Program-made: the position numbers and the translations under genes
Source: Diadophis punctatus similis
Lineage: Eukaryota > Chordata > Lepidosauria > Squamata > Dipsadidae
Length of the DNA stretch: 64,000 nucleotides
Assembly: GCA_023053685.1 (NCBI GenBank)
Contig: JALIGW010000016.1
Span: 6,726,501 to 6,790,500 of the forward strand
Direction of reading: 5' to 3'
Part shown: piece by piece, positions 35,302 through 46,616 of the stretch
Position numbering within the stretch: position 1 is the stretch's first letter
How the letters are laid out: every line of letters begins with the position of its first letter
The notes under the pieces: generated by a model
What the model was told of the DNA's origin: nothing
The model's database searches: none
The model's input: only the letters and a program-made list of their open reading frames with translations

Positions 35302-35901
35302 TAGACTACTAAATTACATCCCTGGGCATCTCTGTTCCTCTAAAGGTGGATCAGGTTATTTGTGGGATATCATTTGTTTAAATAGGCATACCACTTAAGT
35401 GGTCTCTTTATGTAAAAGTAAAGCAATTTAAGATTTATTTTGGGTTGTGTGGGGATTATTGGAATTATCTGTGCATTAATTAGAAAGCATTTTTGTTTCT
35501 TCTGATCCTTTAGTAGGGCATATTTAGCAATGAGATGGGTCCCTTTGCAACAGTGGTAGCTGTAGTTTCACTAAATATTCTCGTTCTCATTGGTTCAAAG
35601 ACTACAAGACTTCAACAAGATTATGATGAAAGAAGTGAGTCAACTGAGGACTATGCTAAATATGCAATTAAATTGCTTCCCAGAATCCCTTTATGGAGTA
35701 AGAGTCTTTCTGCTGTGATCTGGTTAAATTTTTAATTTGCTCTCTTTGTAAGTGAGGCGATACATACCAAATAAAGCAAAAGGCAGAATTGTCATAGAGT
35801 ACATTGAGTATCAAACAACTGGCAGAATTATTTTGCATGTGGGTGTCTTGCACTTTGTGCAGATTGATATTCAACATTAATTATATACTTCTGTTTTTTA
35901 G

Positions 35902-36396
35902 GTGATAAACTGGGAGAATACTCTGCACATTCCCTCTCAGATTAAGCTCAGCCCTGAAGCTAGCGATCTTATCACAAAACTCTGTTGCTCGGCTGAAGAG
36001 AGACTCGGAAGAAATGGAGCAGATGATATTAAGGCTCACACTTTCTTTGACTCCATAGACTTCTCCACTGACATCCGCAGACAGCCAGCTCCTTATATCC
36101 CAAAGATCAGCCATCCAATGGATACTTCCAATTTTGATCCAGTTGAGGAAGATGGGCCTTGGGATGACTCCAGTGAAGACAATGCCAAGGCATGGGACCC
36201 TCAGGCCTCATCTAATGGCAAACATACAGAACATGCCTTCTATGAGTTCACTTTCCGAAGGTTTTTTGACGACAATGGTTACCCATTCAGATATCCAAAG
36301 CCTTCTGGGCTAGATATAAGCCAGTCTAAGAATCCTGATATAGAAAACAAAGATGGGCTGGATCAGAATGGAGCCTGTCAACCTGTATATGTGTAA
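35902..36396 (+). CDS. LATS2: LATS2 last coding exon and stop
   Basis: Residues 966-1129 and stop codon TAA (36394-36396). It opens VINWENTLHIPSQIKLSPEA and contains the end of the kinase domain (AEERLGRNGADDIKAH), SHPMDTSNFDPV, and the AGC hydrophobic motif AFYEFTFRRFFDDNGYPFRY, with T1082 corresponding to human T1041, the MST/MAP4K target. It ends ACQPVYV, the conserved LATS2 C-terminus. Total length is 1129 residues against 1088 in human; the excess is in the central linker. Confidence 0.98.
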   Translation: MINWENTLHIPSQIKLSPEASDLITKLCCSAEERLGRNGADDIKAHTFFDSIDFSTDIRRQPAPYIPKISHPMDTSNFDPVEEDGPWDDSSEDNAKAWDPQASSNGKHTEHAFYEFTFRRFFDDNGYPFRYPKPSGLDISQSKNPDIENKDGLDQNGACQPVYV

Positions 36397-39190
36397 ATGA
36401 CTGTACAGAATCCTAAAACAAAACTTTATTCATAAATTTAGTGTCTTCCTTATATAGTTCTTAGTTGGGATCAGTTCCAGTTCAGAATCATGCAAGTCTG
36501 GGAAAAGAGAGACTTGAAAAGAAGATTCTAAATGCTAGCTGTTTCAGATTTTAGGCCATATAGAACTGTAAATAGCTTTGTTGACGAGTGCACTTGAAAT
36601 CCAGATTTCAGTCTAGTTTCTAAGGCCTGGTGTGTTACATTCTTAACCAACTTTTTCTTATCTGCTGTTGCATTTACATGCTTCTATGGCATTGTGCTAT
36701 TTTTTTTATTTTAAGTGAGCAAAGAGCACTTACTTTTGTTTATAGCAGGGTTTTTTTTCCTACTAAATTATAGGAATTAACTTTGACAAATCATGCTGCT
36801 GTTCTTCTTTTTCTCATTTGTCAAAAATTGGATCCATCGCACTTACGTCACATTTTAGGAAAATACATAAGATCGAAGAACATAGGATTAAAAGTGTCTG
36901 TGCAATAATATTTAGTCAGAGGAAAAAAATGTATTACGTCTAATGTCCTAAATTTACCAGTGCCATTTTTGTATTCAGATCCTAATCTTTATGTGTATTT
37001 TTCCACATTTCAAAATTCTGACACAATTGTTGAAGCTGCTTTATTTCCCTTTTGAAAAATATGTTGGAATTTAGTATAATCGTAGTCTGAGCAAGTGGCA
37101 GTCAGGATGTAATATCAATGATTGGTGTGTGGAGAGTGCTGCATGGCTTGTGTTATTTTGTTTTTCTGTTTGAAACGACCTTTTTCTTGCCATTCACAGG
37201 CAGGTCCTGTGCATCTATTTTTACTGAAGATCTTTAACTTTAGACCTTCAATAGGTGTGCTGATAAAGTATTGTGTGGATGGTTTTTCTATTATGATTGT
37301 GTGCTATCTATTGTATGTTCTCTAAGACGAATGGCAAAACTCTAACTCATGTAGGGATTGATAGTGTGTATAGGGGGAAGGAGAGTTTGGTTTAATCAGT
37401 TGTCTAATTTCATAGGATATTTAGCCTCCTATAAGAGGATAAATAGCAAAACATAGCTTTCAAGATCATTTGTGATCCAAATCTATGGCCCATCTACCTA
37501 GCACAATGCACAGTATTCAGTGTGTTTGTAAGTTGCCATATAGTATTCGTGAATATTATCATTTAGTATCTGTATGCAGAAATATGTAATGAGAATGTTC
37601 AGTTCTCTGTGCCTTAAAATTGAATCCGGAGCCTTATATTATTTTTTAAATTTATAGGACTCTTCTAAACTATAATGCTAAGTGACAATGAATTTCTGGA
37701 ATGTATTGGACATATAAAGTTGATTTATTGATTCAGATGATTAGGTATAGTATACTGACTCCAGGCAGTGCAGGGTAATTTAGCAAGCTGTTTCTTTAAA
37801 ACAGAGGTTTTCCAAGCCCTGTTGTCTAAGACTCTTTTATTGGATATGCTGGAGATTGAAAATGGGACTCTATCTACAAGGCATATACTTAATCAACAGG
37901 TTCTAGTCCTCCTTAAGATGCAATTATTCATTATTGTGATTCCATTTTGTGGTGGAAAATCAAAGTGTGTAGCTTCCCTTAGTCATTTAAGCAAGGGTAA
38001 AGAACTTTTTCCTTCAGATATTGCTGGAATATAATTTCCATGCTATCAGTTCCATAGCATAGTTTATAGTGAAGAATGTTGGGTTTTAATGAGTGCCAGC
38101 ATGTGATTTAAACATCTCTGAGACCAGATGAATATTAACAAATTTTGGGTATGTTTTTTTTTTTGCTTATCTGTGATGATTTCCTGATCTAGAAACTACA
38201 TACATGATAAAAGCATGTAGTTGTATTTTGTTTAAATCTGCAGCTAAGCACTATGTCATCAGTATAAAGAAAATCAGAGATGGTATAATCACATAATGGT
38301 TTATCTACGCTACATGAACACAACAATGGTGACACTTCCAAGGCTGCTTGGAACTATGAATTATTATGACCTGTTCTAAGTGGAGAGATTTATCTTAACC
38401 AAGTATATACAGAACAGAATCTATTTAGGTAGCAGACATAGTTGTCTTAAGTGAAGTATCGAAATGTTGGTCTTGATTATACCTGGTCCATTATATTGTT
38501 ATGTATTATGATAGATCAAACTAATCCTTCATCTCTATCAAAATACAAACATACATTTAAGATATTTTTTAAATTGTTTAAAATACACATTTTATTAGCT
38601 ATGTTAACATAAAGAATACTCAAAGTGATAATGGAATGCTAAAGATAATTAAGCCATAAATATCATTTATATTCTATATATGCCTAAATAGATTTTTCTT
38701 TCAAATCCTTAATTCAGATTAGTTTAACAATCCTCTTTTAAAAGACTGATTGCAATAACACTTGAGGGCAATATTCCACTGTGTGTTTGCTTATTTTACG
38801 TTTTTAAATCTAAAGCTTCAATTTTTCCTATGTTATTCCATATGTTATTTCTTAATATTTTAATCTGTCATATCCTACCCATTGTCTAGATAATATCTAA
38901 AACAACATCTTTAAATCCATCAGAGTAAACTAAGCAAAATGATTGTGTATTTGTTTACATTTGTATGAAAGGAGTGTTCTGAGATATGCAGTGCTTGTGT
39001 TGTGGTTTATGAAAGATTCAGTATTACTACTTTTTATATAATGCCATTTTTATATTTACATCTATCTGTCATCCTTTTATGTGGTAGGTTCTTCCTCAGG
39101 AACTCAGTTTAACTGTTATTTATTTATCATTTGCCTTTTGAAAGCTTCTGCTGGCACAATTTATTATTAAAAAAATGAATCAAACTCCAA
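36397..39190 (+). other. LATS2: Probable LATS2 3'UTR and downstream flank
   Basis: 2.8 kb of A+T-rich sequence without transposons, unlike everything around it, which suggests a long conserved 3'UTR. ATTAAA-type signals occur at 36887-36892 and 39166-39171. The latter is followed by gt-rich sequence (tgtctcttttgggttctta) and immediately precedes repeat-rich DNA, so it is my preferred end. No canonical AATAAA is seen. The end is an inference. Confidence 0.5.
38441..38643 (+). repeat. Source copy of a local ~200-bp duplication
   Basis: From gttgtcttaagtgaagtatc to gataatggaatgctaaag, this matches 39415-39613 almost base for base, with scattered substitutions and small indels. Shared words include ggtcttgattatacctggtc and tatgtattatgatagat. 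It has no flanking repeats and lies within the presumed 3'UTR, so it looks like the original. Confidence 0.85.
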
Positions 39191-39282
39191 GATGTCTCTT
39201 TTGGGTTCTTATGGGCTCTGAAATGTTTGAAGATAAACCAGAATTGTGGTCTGTAGAGCTGAATATAAGCATGGACTCGGTA

Positions 39283-40053
39283 CAGGGATTCCTCACTCAC
39301 TTAACAGCCCTAATTGGAACTGGCAACTCTGTCACCAAGCAACATGGTCATTAAGTGAACTGTCACGAGACCACTCTGCTTAGTGGCAGCAGTTCTAGGT
39401 AAGCGTAAGGTAAAGTTGTCTTAAGTGAAGTATTAAAATGTTGGTCTTGATTATACCTGGTCCATTATATTGTTATGTATTATGATAGATGAAACTAAAC
39501 CTTCATCTCTATCAAAACACATACATTAAAGATATTTTTTAATTTTTTAAAAAATACACATTTTATTAGCTATGTTAAGATTAAGAATACTAAAAGTGAT
39601 AACGGAATACTTAAGGTATGTACTTAAGTGTAAGGTAAAGGACTTGAATTGCCCCATCCACCTATTTCACCTCCATCTTTTCCCTTTTGGGTGCCTTCCT
39701 AACCACTGCTTGCAGCTGCCCACAGCCTCCAGCCCTTCCCACTGTGCTCTCAGTGAAAGAAGAACCTGGCTGGCACATGGGAAAGGATTCTGGCCAGTGC
39801 GCGAAAGAAGGTCTTAGTTGGTAGAGTATAGCATGCGATGCAGCGGGTGTGGTGACCAGGGCAGGACTGGGCAGCTGCTGGCAGGAGGTAGGCAGCCAAA
39901 AGTTCATAAATGCAGGTGAACCTGAAATTTGGTTCAGATGAATGCAGGGCACACTGCAAGACACTTTGATGGCCCCTCGTAAGTCCCTTCCTTCAGCACC
40001 ATCATAACTTCAAACGGTTGCTGAACAAGTGTTTGTTAAGTGAGAACTACCTG
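39283..40053. mobile_element. Composite DNA-element-like block with an insert
   Basis: The left end cagggattcctcactcactt, then aacagccctaattggaactg, and the right end gttaagtgagaactacctg look like the termini of a relative of the GGTAGTCC-type elements. Between them is a ~210-bp insert (39416-39625) copied from the LATS2 3' flank, then unrecognised sequence to about 39960. The outer boundaries are approximate. Confidence 0.5.
39415..39625 (+). repeat. Inserted copy of LATS2 3' flank with direct-repeat borders
   Basis: The copy of 38441-38643 is bordered by a 15-bp direct repeat: aagcgtaaggtaaag at 39401-39415 and aagtgtaaggtaaag at 39626-39640 (one mismatch). That is the footprint of an insertion with a target-site duplication. 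No poly-A tail is evident. Confidence 0.75.
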
Positions 40054-40771
40054 GGTCAGAATGAGTCAGAAACCAGGAATGCAGTCTGTTCAGTAAAAGC
40101 CAGGGCGGTGGCAAGAGTTCAAGGCATGAGAATCCAGAAATTGGAGAATGAGAAAAAGGAGCATCAACAACGATGAGGCATTAGAATTGTTTCATAATAA
40201 ATTAACTGCTAAATGGAGTATCCACAGTTACAGCCTCACTCTATTTGAGAAGCTCAGGGGCTTTAAATTACTTGCTCTGCCCTGGTATGTTAGCTGTGAC
40301 AGGGTGAGAAGTTGGCCAGCTGTAGCTACAATTTGGATAGGACTTCTGTTTCTGAACCTGGACAGAAGAAGGGAAGATGTTCTACAGCATGGGATGTCTA
40401 ATAAGATTCCCCTGATCATTGAGACATCATTACTATCATACTTAACATGTTAAATGGTTCAGTGATGATGAGAAATTGGAGAGAGCAGCCAATGAGTTGT
40501 CCATGAGATTAATATGTTGCATTTTTGATACAGTGTTATCAAAATATGGATAAAAATTTTGCTTGCATAAATATCCCTTTACGGGTTTATTTAAATGGAC
40601 TAGTAATGACATCAATCGTCGGTTCTTGCAAATACTATTTCCATAGGTAGTCCTGTTAAGTTGGGTATGTTCCAAGTTGGTTTTTAGAGAGGTTGCATTT
40701 ATATTAACTGCAGTGAGGTTTGCAAAGAATTTATAACTTATTAGCAACTGGAAAAACGTACAAGAGAAACC

Positions 40772-41173
40772 TACCGTATTTTTCGGAGTATAAGACGCAC
40801 CTTTTTCCCCCTAAAAGAGGGTGGAAATGTCGGTGTGTCTTATACACCAAATACAGCCATTTTTGGTCTTCCAAAGCCCCGTCCCTGCGCCCCATTTTTG
40901 CAAAAAATGGGCCCGTTTTTCGCAAAAATGGGGTGCGCAGAGGGTTTGGGAGACCTGCAGAGTGCTCCTGGGGGCTGGGGGAAGGCAAAAACGCCCCCAT
41001 TTTTGCGAAAAACTGGCCCATTTTGCAAAAAATGGGGCGCACAGAGGGTTTGGGAGGCTTGCAGAGTACTCCTGGGGATCAGGGAGAACAAAAACTTTTT
41101 TTTCTTACTTACCTCTTTGAAATCTTGGTGCGTCTTATACATCGATGCGTCTTATAGTCCGAAAAATACGGTA
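40772..41173. mobile_element. DNA element, TACCGTATTTTTCGG family, 402 bp
   Basis: The ends taccgtatttttcggagtat and tagtccgaaaaatacggta are inverted repeats with taagacgcacc / gcgtcttata inside. The interior alternates ccatttttgcgaaaaatggg and its complement with gggtttgggagacctgcaga segments. No transposase frame is present. Relatives are at 41466-42398 and 46617-47597. Confidence 0.85.
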
Positions 41174-41465
41174 AATAATTTTTATTAATAACATTTCAGA
41201 AATAAGAATAGGAGACCCAATAGTCTTCTATTAAGCATTTTCGTTATCATTTTAGTTGGAATAAGAAGGCTAATAATGGTTAAAGCACCTGATATGAAAG
41301 TCTCCAGAGTTAAATTGAAAAAATAGCATTAACTTTGTATATATTTTATACTGCTAGCATGCTCATGAATCCAGACATTTTTGACTTCGATAACAAATCA
41401 TAGTTTATTTCAGTGCATGGACCCATCAATTATTTAATTCTAAAATATTTAGAACAGTAACAAGG

Positions 41466-42398
41466 TACCATATTTTTTGGTGTATAAGACGCACCTTTTT
41501 GCCCCTCAAAAGAGGGTGGAAATGTCGGTGCGTCTTATACACCTAATATAGCCATTTTTGGCCTCCCGAAGCCCTGCCCCTGCGTCCCATTTTTGCGAAA
41601 AATTGGCCCATTTTTCGCAAAAATGGGGTGCACAGAGGGTTTGGGAAGCCTGCAGAGTGCTCCTAGTCGGTGGAGGAAGGCAAAAACACTCCCGTTTTTG
41701 CAAAAAAATGACCGAAAAATGGCCCATTTTTTGCAAAAAACGGGGGCGTTTTTGCCTTCCCCCACCCCCTAGGAGAGCTCTGCAGGCTTCCCAAACCCTC
41801 TGCAGGCCTCGTTTTTGCAAAAAAATGGCCAAAAAATCGACTGGTTTTTGCAAAAACTGAGGTGTTTTTGCCTTCCCCCACCCCCTAGGAGCGCTCTGCA
41901 GGCTTCCCAAACCCTCTGCATGCCCCATTTTTGAAAAAAAATGGGCGAAAAATGGGCCGTTTTTCGCAAAAACAGGGGTGTTTTTGCCTAATTACCCCAT
42001 CTAGCATGACTGGAGGAGGAATTCTGGGAGTTGAAGTCCACTAGTCTTAAAGCTGTCAAGTTTGAAGACCCCGGGGTTAGGGATGCAAGGGTCTTCAAAC
42101 TTGGCAAGTTTAAGATTTGTGGACTTCAACTCCCATTCCTGAGCTAGCATGACTGGAGGAGGAATTCTGGGAGTTGAAGTCCACAAATCTTAAAGCTGTC
42201 AAGTTTAAAGTTTGTAAAAAGTGTACATGGTTGTAAAAAGTGTACATGGTTGTAAAAAGTATTCTGCTACACTGGTATTTTATTAAATAATATATTACTA
42301 CACCATTTGGTTCAGAATACTTTTTCCCTTGTTTTCCTCCTATAAAATCTAGGTGCGTCTTATACTGCGGTGCGTCTTATACTCCGAAAAATACGGTA
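41466..42398. mobile_element. DNA element, TACCGTATTTTTCGG family, 933 bp, with nested MITE pieces
   Basis: The ends are taccatattttttggtgtat and ttatactccgaaaaatacgg, then ta. The left interior has four related ~120-bp segments with cccatttttgcgaaaaa-type hairpins and agggtttgggaagcctgcag or its complement. At 42002-42205 sit palindromic-MITE pieces (gggagttgaagtccac twice, and its complement), inserted later. Confidence 0.8.
42213..42260 (+). repeat. Short tandem repeat, ~18-bp unit
   Basis: The unit gtaaaaagtgtacatggtt occurs two and a half times in a row inside the right part of the element at 41466-42398. Confidence 0.85.
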
Positions 42399-43074
42399 GA
42401 TTTTTCTAAATTTTGTGACAAATTAGTTTCCTACACTTTTTCCCCCTGTTTCATAACATTACCATGAATAGCCGCTGGCTTGGATCCTGTAAGTTTGTGG
42501 AGAAAATTACTAGTCTCCCTTTCTGTGTGCAGCCCCCCTTAATTCAGGAAGGGCGCTAAATCTCTAGGAATGCTTTTTCAAAGGGCACAGTATGCTGTGG
42601 GGAGAAATGGGTGGGAAAGTTTCCTTCCATAAACATTCTTAAATCATCTTAGAATCCAAGCCATTGTTCTGTACAAAGCGAAACTTGCCTTTAATGAAAA
42701 CATTTTGAAAAATGCAGTGATATTGGCAGATAACCAAACATGTCATTCCAAACATATTTCCCCCCAAATACATTTTTGTTGTTGTTGAGATGATAATAAA
42801 TTTAGAAAGTCATATGGCATAAATTACTTTTACTTGTTATCTTCCCAACCAATTTGTTAATGAAACTTGAGAAGGTAACAATATATATAGTCAATGTTAG
42901 AGCAGAAAAAGATCTGAATATATTTACAAATTATATGAACATTTCAAACAATTATGTTCCTATTAAAATTATGCCAAATTCCTAAGGAATCTCAGGGCTG
43001 AATAGATAAAATGTATTTAAAGGTATTTAACCAAACTGGTAAAGAACTGCAATGCTACAGTGCTACAGCTCCAG

Positions 43075-43930
43075 GAACTCTTAGAGGAAATGGATTATTT
43101 AGATATTTACTAATCTGGCTTCAGACAGACGTTTGTAATGGAAATGGCCTTAGTTACCTTGATAGATGATCTGTACCAGGGAAGAGGCAAGAGGAATGTT
43201 TGATACTCAAGGATCTCCAAGACTTTTGATAAGTGTTGACTAGGAAATGGAGATGGTTGAGATGAGAGGCCCTATTCAGTATTACTCTAATTCTATTACT
43301 TGGGGTGATATCAGAATATGATTTTGGAAGACCTCCCAATTCCTCAGTGTTGCCCTGTTTCTGGATCCAACAAGGGTCTATTATCTTTAACATTATCCAA
43401 TTATTTTATGAACAGAGAAATTTTACATGAGTCTGGAGTCAGGTTCCAACAATACTTTGATTATATTCAGTTATACTTCCTTCTCCAATGTCAGGGTTAC
43501 ACACAGTGGTGGGATTCAAAAAAATTTACTACCGGTTCTGTGAGCGTGGCTTGGTGGGCGTGGCGTGGCTTGGCTTGGCTGGCATGGTAGGGGATGGATA
43601 CTGTAAAATCTTCATTCCCACCCCACTCCAGGGGAAGGATACTGCAAAATCTCCATTTCCTCCTGATCAGCTGTGACTCGGGAAGCAGAGAATAGATGGG
43701 GGCGTGGCCAGTCAGAGGTGGTATTTACTTGTTCTCCGAACTACTCAAAATTTCCGCTACCGGTTCTCCGAACTACTCAAAATTTCCGCTACCGGTTCTC
43801 CAGAACTGGTCAGAACCTGCTGAAACCCACCTCTGATTACACATCCTCCAGGCTGCAGAGGATTGGATATGGGGAAACAAGCTAAAGCTGAATATGGATA
43901 AGATTGAATTGTTGCTGATTCCAGAGTCTT
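43075..43930 (+). pseudogene. Old L2/CR1-type reverse transcriptase relic, split by a MITE
   Basis: Translation with several frameshifts and stops gives QSGFRQ..., MEMALVTLIDDLYQGR, then NYFMNREILHESGVRFQQYF, then DYIQLYF. These parallel the fingers region and the region around the catalytic YADD of L2/CR1 enzymes (NIYM...GVRFHQYADDTQLY). Here YADD has decayed to YFDY. The frame is broken by a hAT MITE at 43504-43835 and resumes with an LNMDKIELLLIPES-like segment (compare NPDKTEWLW). Confidence 0.72.
43504..43835. mobile_element. hAT-type MITE, GGTGGGTT family, 332 bp
   Basis: The ends are cagtggtgggattcaaaaaa and ctgctgaaacccacctctg. Flanking octamers gttacaca (43496-43503) and attacaca (43836-43843) agree at seven of eight. 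It has an internal direct duplication of aactactcaaaatttccgct. Confidence 0.88.
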
Positions 43931-44585
43931 AAGTTTAGAATTCAGGTGATTTGTCAGTTATGGATAGAGTCATACTGTTGCATAAGGGAAAACATTTACA
44001 ACTTCAGGTATTGTCTTGGAGCCAGCATTGCTGGCATTGCTGGACAATACCATAGTAACTCTGGCAAGGAGGGGCAATTTATCAGAGTAGTGCCCATCTT
44101 GAGTAGCAAAAAACATAACAGTCTTCAAGGGAAGCAAGGGAGTGGAAATGATGTTAAATTGTGCAATTTGAATTCCTGAAGAATAATTAATGGAAGCATG
44201 TATACATAGTAAAACCTAAATGCACTGAGTTTTATAGTCCATGTTTTCCATCTGTGACTTAAACTTTCCACTTTCCACAAAACAAAATCCCTGTGGGCAT
44301 TTAACATTGAAGCAATGGTGCTTCCCTTCACTCTGGATACAGTATTTGCTGATTCTGTAATGTTTGGAGATTTAAAAGGCTAGTTTGTGTTAGGAATTAT
44401 GGGTGAGATTTATGACAAATAAAATGAGATGTACATTATACCTATTATGGTTACAAAGGGCCCCCTAGTGGTGAAGAAACGTGTTTCAATAGTCATATAC
44501 AGACATTACTCATAAACTTTTGAGTTATGAACTTTCATTGATACAAACAAGTCTGTCTGCAACTCCATCCAAAAAGGTTCTAGGG

Positions 44586-45143
44586 CCGTGATGGCGAATC
44601 TATGGCATGCATGCCACAGGTGGCACGCAGAGCCATATCTAGCTCAGCTCAAGCGGGCATGTGTGTGCCGGTCAGTTGATTTTTGGCTCACGCGTAGGCT
44701 CTGGGAGGGTGTTTTCGGCCTCTGGAGGGGCGGGGGAGGGCATTTTCGGCCTCCCCACACTCCAAGAAAGCCTCTAGAGCCTGGGGAGGGTGAAAAATGG
44801 ACCTACCAGGCCCACCGAAAGTCGGGAAATCGGTCGTTTCCGGCCTCCAGAGAGCCTCCGAGGGGGGAGGCCATTTTCGCCCTCCTCAGGCTCCAGGAAA
44901 GCCTCTGGAGCCTGGTGAGGGCGAAAAACAGGCCTACCGGAAGTCGGGAAATGGGGGAGCGGGGGAGGGGGGTCATGCATCCATGCTTGGAGGTGTGGCA
45001 GTGCGTAGGGGGGTTTGCGCGCATGTGCAGGGAGGTGGGGCAAGTGGGGGGCATTGAATTATGGGTGTGGGCACGCGCATGCGTGCGATAGCACACGCAC
45101 GTGCGCTTTCGGCACCAGAGGAAAAAAAGGTTCACCATCACTG
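44586..45143. mobile_element. hAT-type MITE, GTGATGGCGAACC family, 558 bp
   Basis: The ends are ccgtgatggcgaatctatgg and aaggttcaccatcactg. The 8-bp duplication ttctaggg is perfect at 44578-44585 and 45144-45151. The interior contains an internal tandem duplication of a unit with ctccaggaaagcctctggag. It is longer than the 437-bp copy at 3987 because of that duplication. Confidence 0.92.
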
Positions 45144-45418
45144 TTCTAGGGGTTGGAGAAGGCAGGAAAAGATTAGTTTCCAGCATGCCACTTATGTAAG
45201 TGGCGCAGCAGAAACTAAGCTTTTCCTGCCTTCCTCTTGTATACTGTTCACAGATCTATTTGTGTACTGTAAGATAAAAACTGTATTGTGTATGTTTTTT
45301 ATGCTTGTTGGACTTGCGGACTTATGAACTCTCAGAACGTGGCCCATTTGAAGAAGAGTACTGTCTGTACTGTATCAACGTTGGTATCTTCCAGGAATGT
45401 TGAATAATTCCTTTAATC

Positions 45419-45549
45419 CAGGGGTCCCCAAACTTGGCAACTTTAAGACTTGTAGACTTCAATTCCCAGAATTCTCCAGCCAGCTGGCTGGAGAATTCTG
45501 GGAGTTGAAGTCCACAAGTCTTAAAAGTTGCCAAGTTTGGGGACGTCTG
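45419..45549. mobile_element. Palindromic hAT-type MITE, 131 bp
   Basis: The ends are caggggtccccaaacttggc and gccaagtttggggacgtctg. The 8-bp duplication ctttaatc is perfect at 45411-45418 and 45550-45557. The two arms are near-perfect complements meeting at cagccagctggctgg. Confidence 0.92.
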
Positions 45550-45697
45550 CTTTAATCCATAGCCAGCAAAACATGCCATCTAAAGATTATGGGAGCTGAA
45601 GTTCCACACATCTGCCGTACACCAGATAGGGAAAAACTATGTAATGGCTCAATTTTTTAAAATGATACTAATATATAAAAAAATTAATTGAATTTAG

Positions 45698-45930
45698 AGT
45701 CAGTTTGGTCTAGCAGTTAAAGCACCAGGATTGAAATTGGGAGACTGAGAGTTCAGTCCTACCTTGGGTATAATAAAACCCAACAGAATGACCTTGAGTC
45801 AGTCACTCTCTCTCAGCCCAACCTCGCAGGATTGTTACTGTGCTGAAAATAAGAGGAAGGTATATTAAGTATGTTCGCCATCTTGAGTTATTTATAAAAA
45901 TAATAAAGGTGGGATAAAAGTAAATAAAAT
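45698..45930 (+). repeat. tRNA-derived SINE
   Basis: agtcagtttggtctagcagt, then taaagcaccagga, is a tRNA-like head; ctctctctcagcccaacctc is the core, and taaaggtgggataaaag is an L2-type tail. It is the same SINE type as 29135-29312 (reverse) and related to 25805-26008. Confidence 0.75.
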
Positions 45931-46616
45931 TTAAAACATTAAGAATTGTTCTTCATTAAAAATTGTTCAGTCAATTTTCTTTAAATGCTAAATAATATAA
46001 TAATAATCTGAAGAAATATGGTATTATGGTTATATGGTTAAAGTGTTCTGGTAATTACCATAACACTTTAAAGTGATGAGGAAGTGGAATTCACAACTGC
46101 TCTCTACTGATCATAAAATAAAATTATCAATTTTTTCACAACTTCTGCATATTTGGCTGTTACTGAACTCTTCACTAAATTCTAGTTACTAAATTCTCCA
46201 AATTATGTTTTCAAATTAATTTTACTAGCATAGATCCCAACAGCATATGGGAAGTTATTTTTTTTAAAGCAGCACAGTACATTGGTTTGCATGTTTTTAC
46301 TTACCGGTAATTACATTTCTCATATCTATGATAAGTCACTCTAATTATATTTGCGAATAAGCCATTTGGAGTTTTTCTCTGTAACTGCTAATAATCATCT
46401 AGTTAGTGAAGAACTAATGAAACATGAACTTTTATCTAAATAATGAAATATCCACCATATGGACAAGTACAATTTCAGTAGTAGAATAATTTAGCCTTAT
46501 AAGACTTGTTTATTTCAAGTGCTGAGGCACAATCTGTCCGGAAGATTAGATTCATAATGTACATGCAAGGAGAACACTTTGTCCGGAGATACTGCTGTTA
46601 ATAGTTCCTTATGAAA

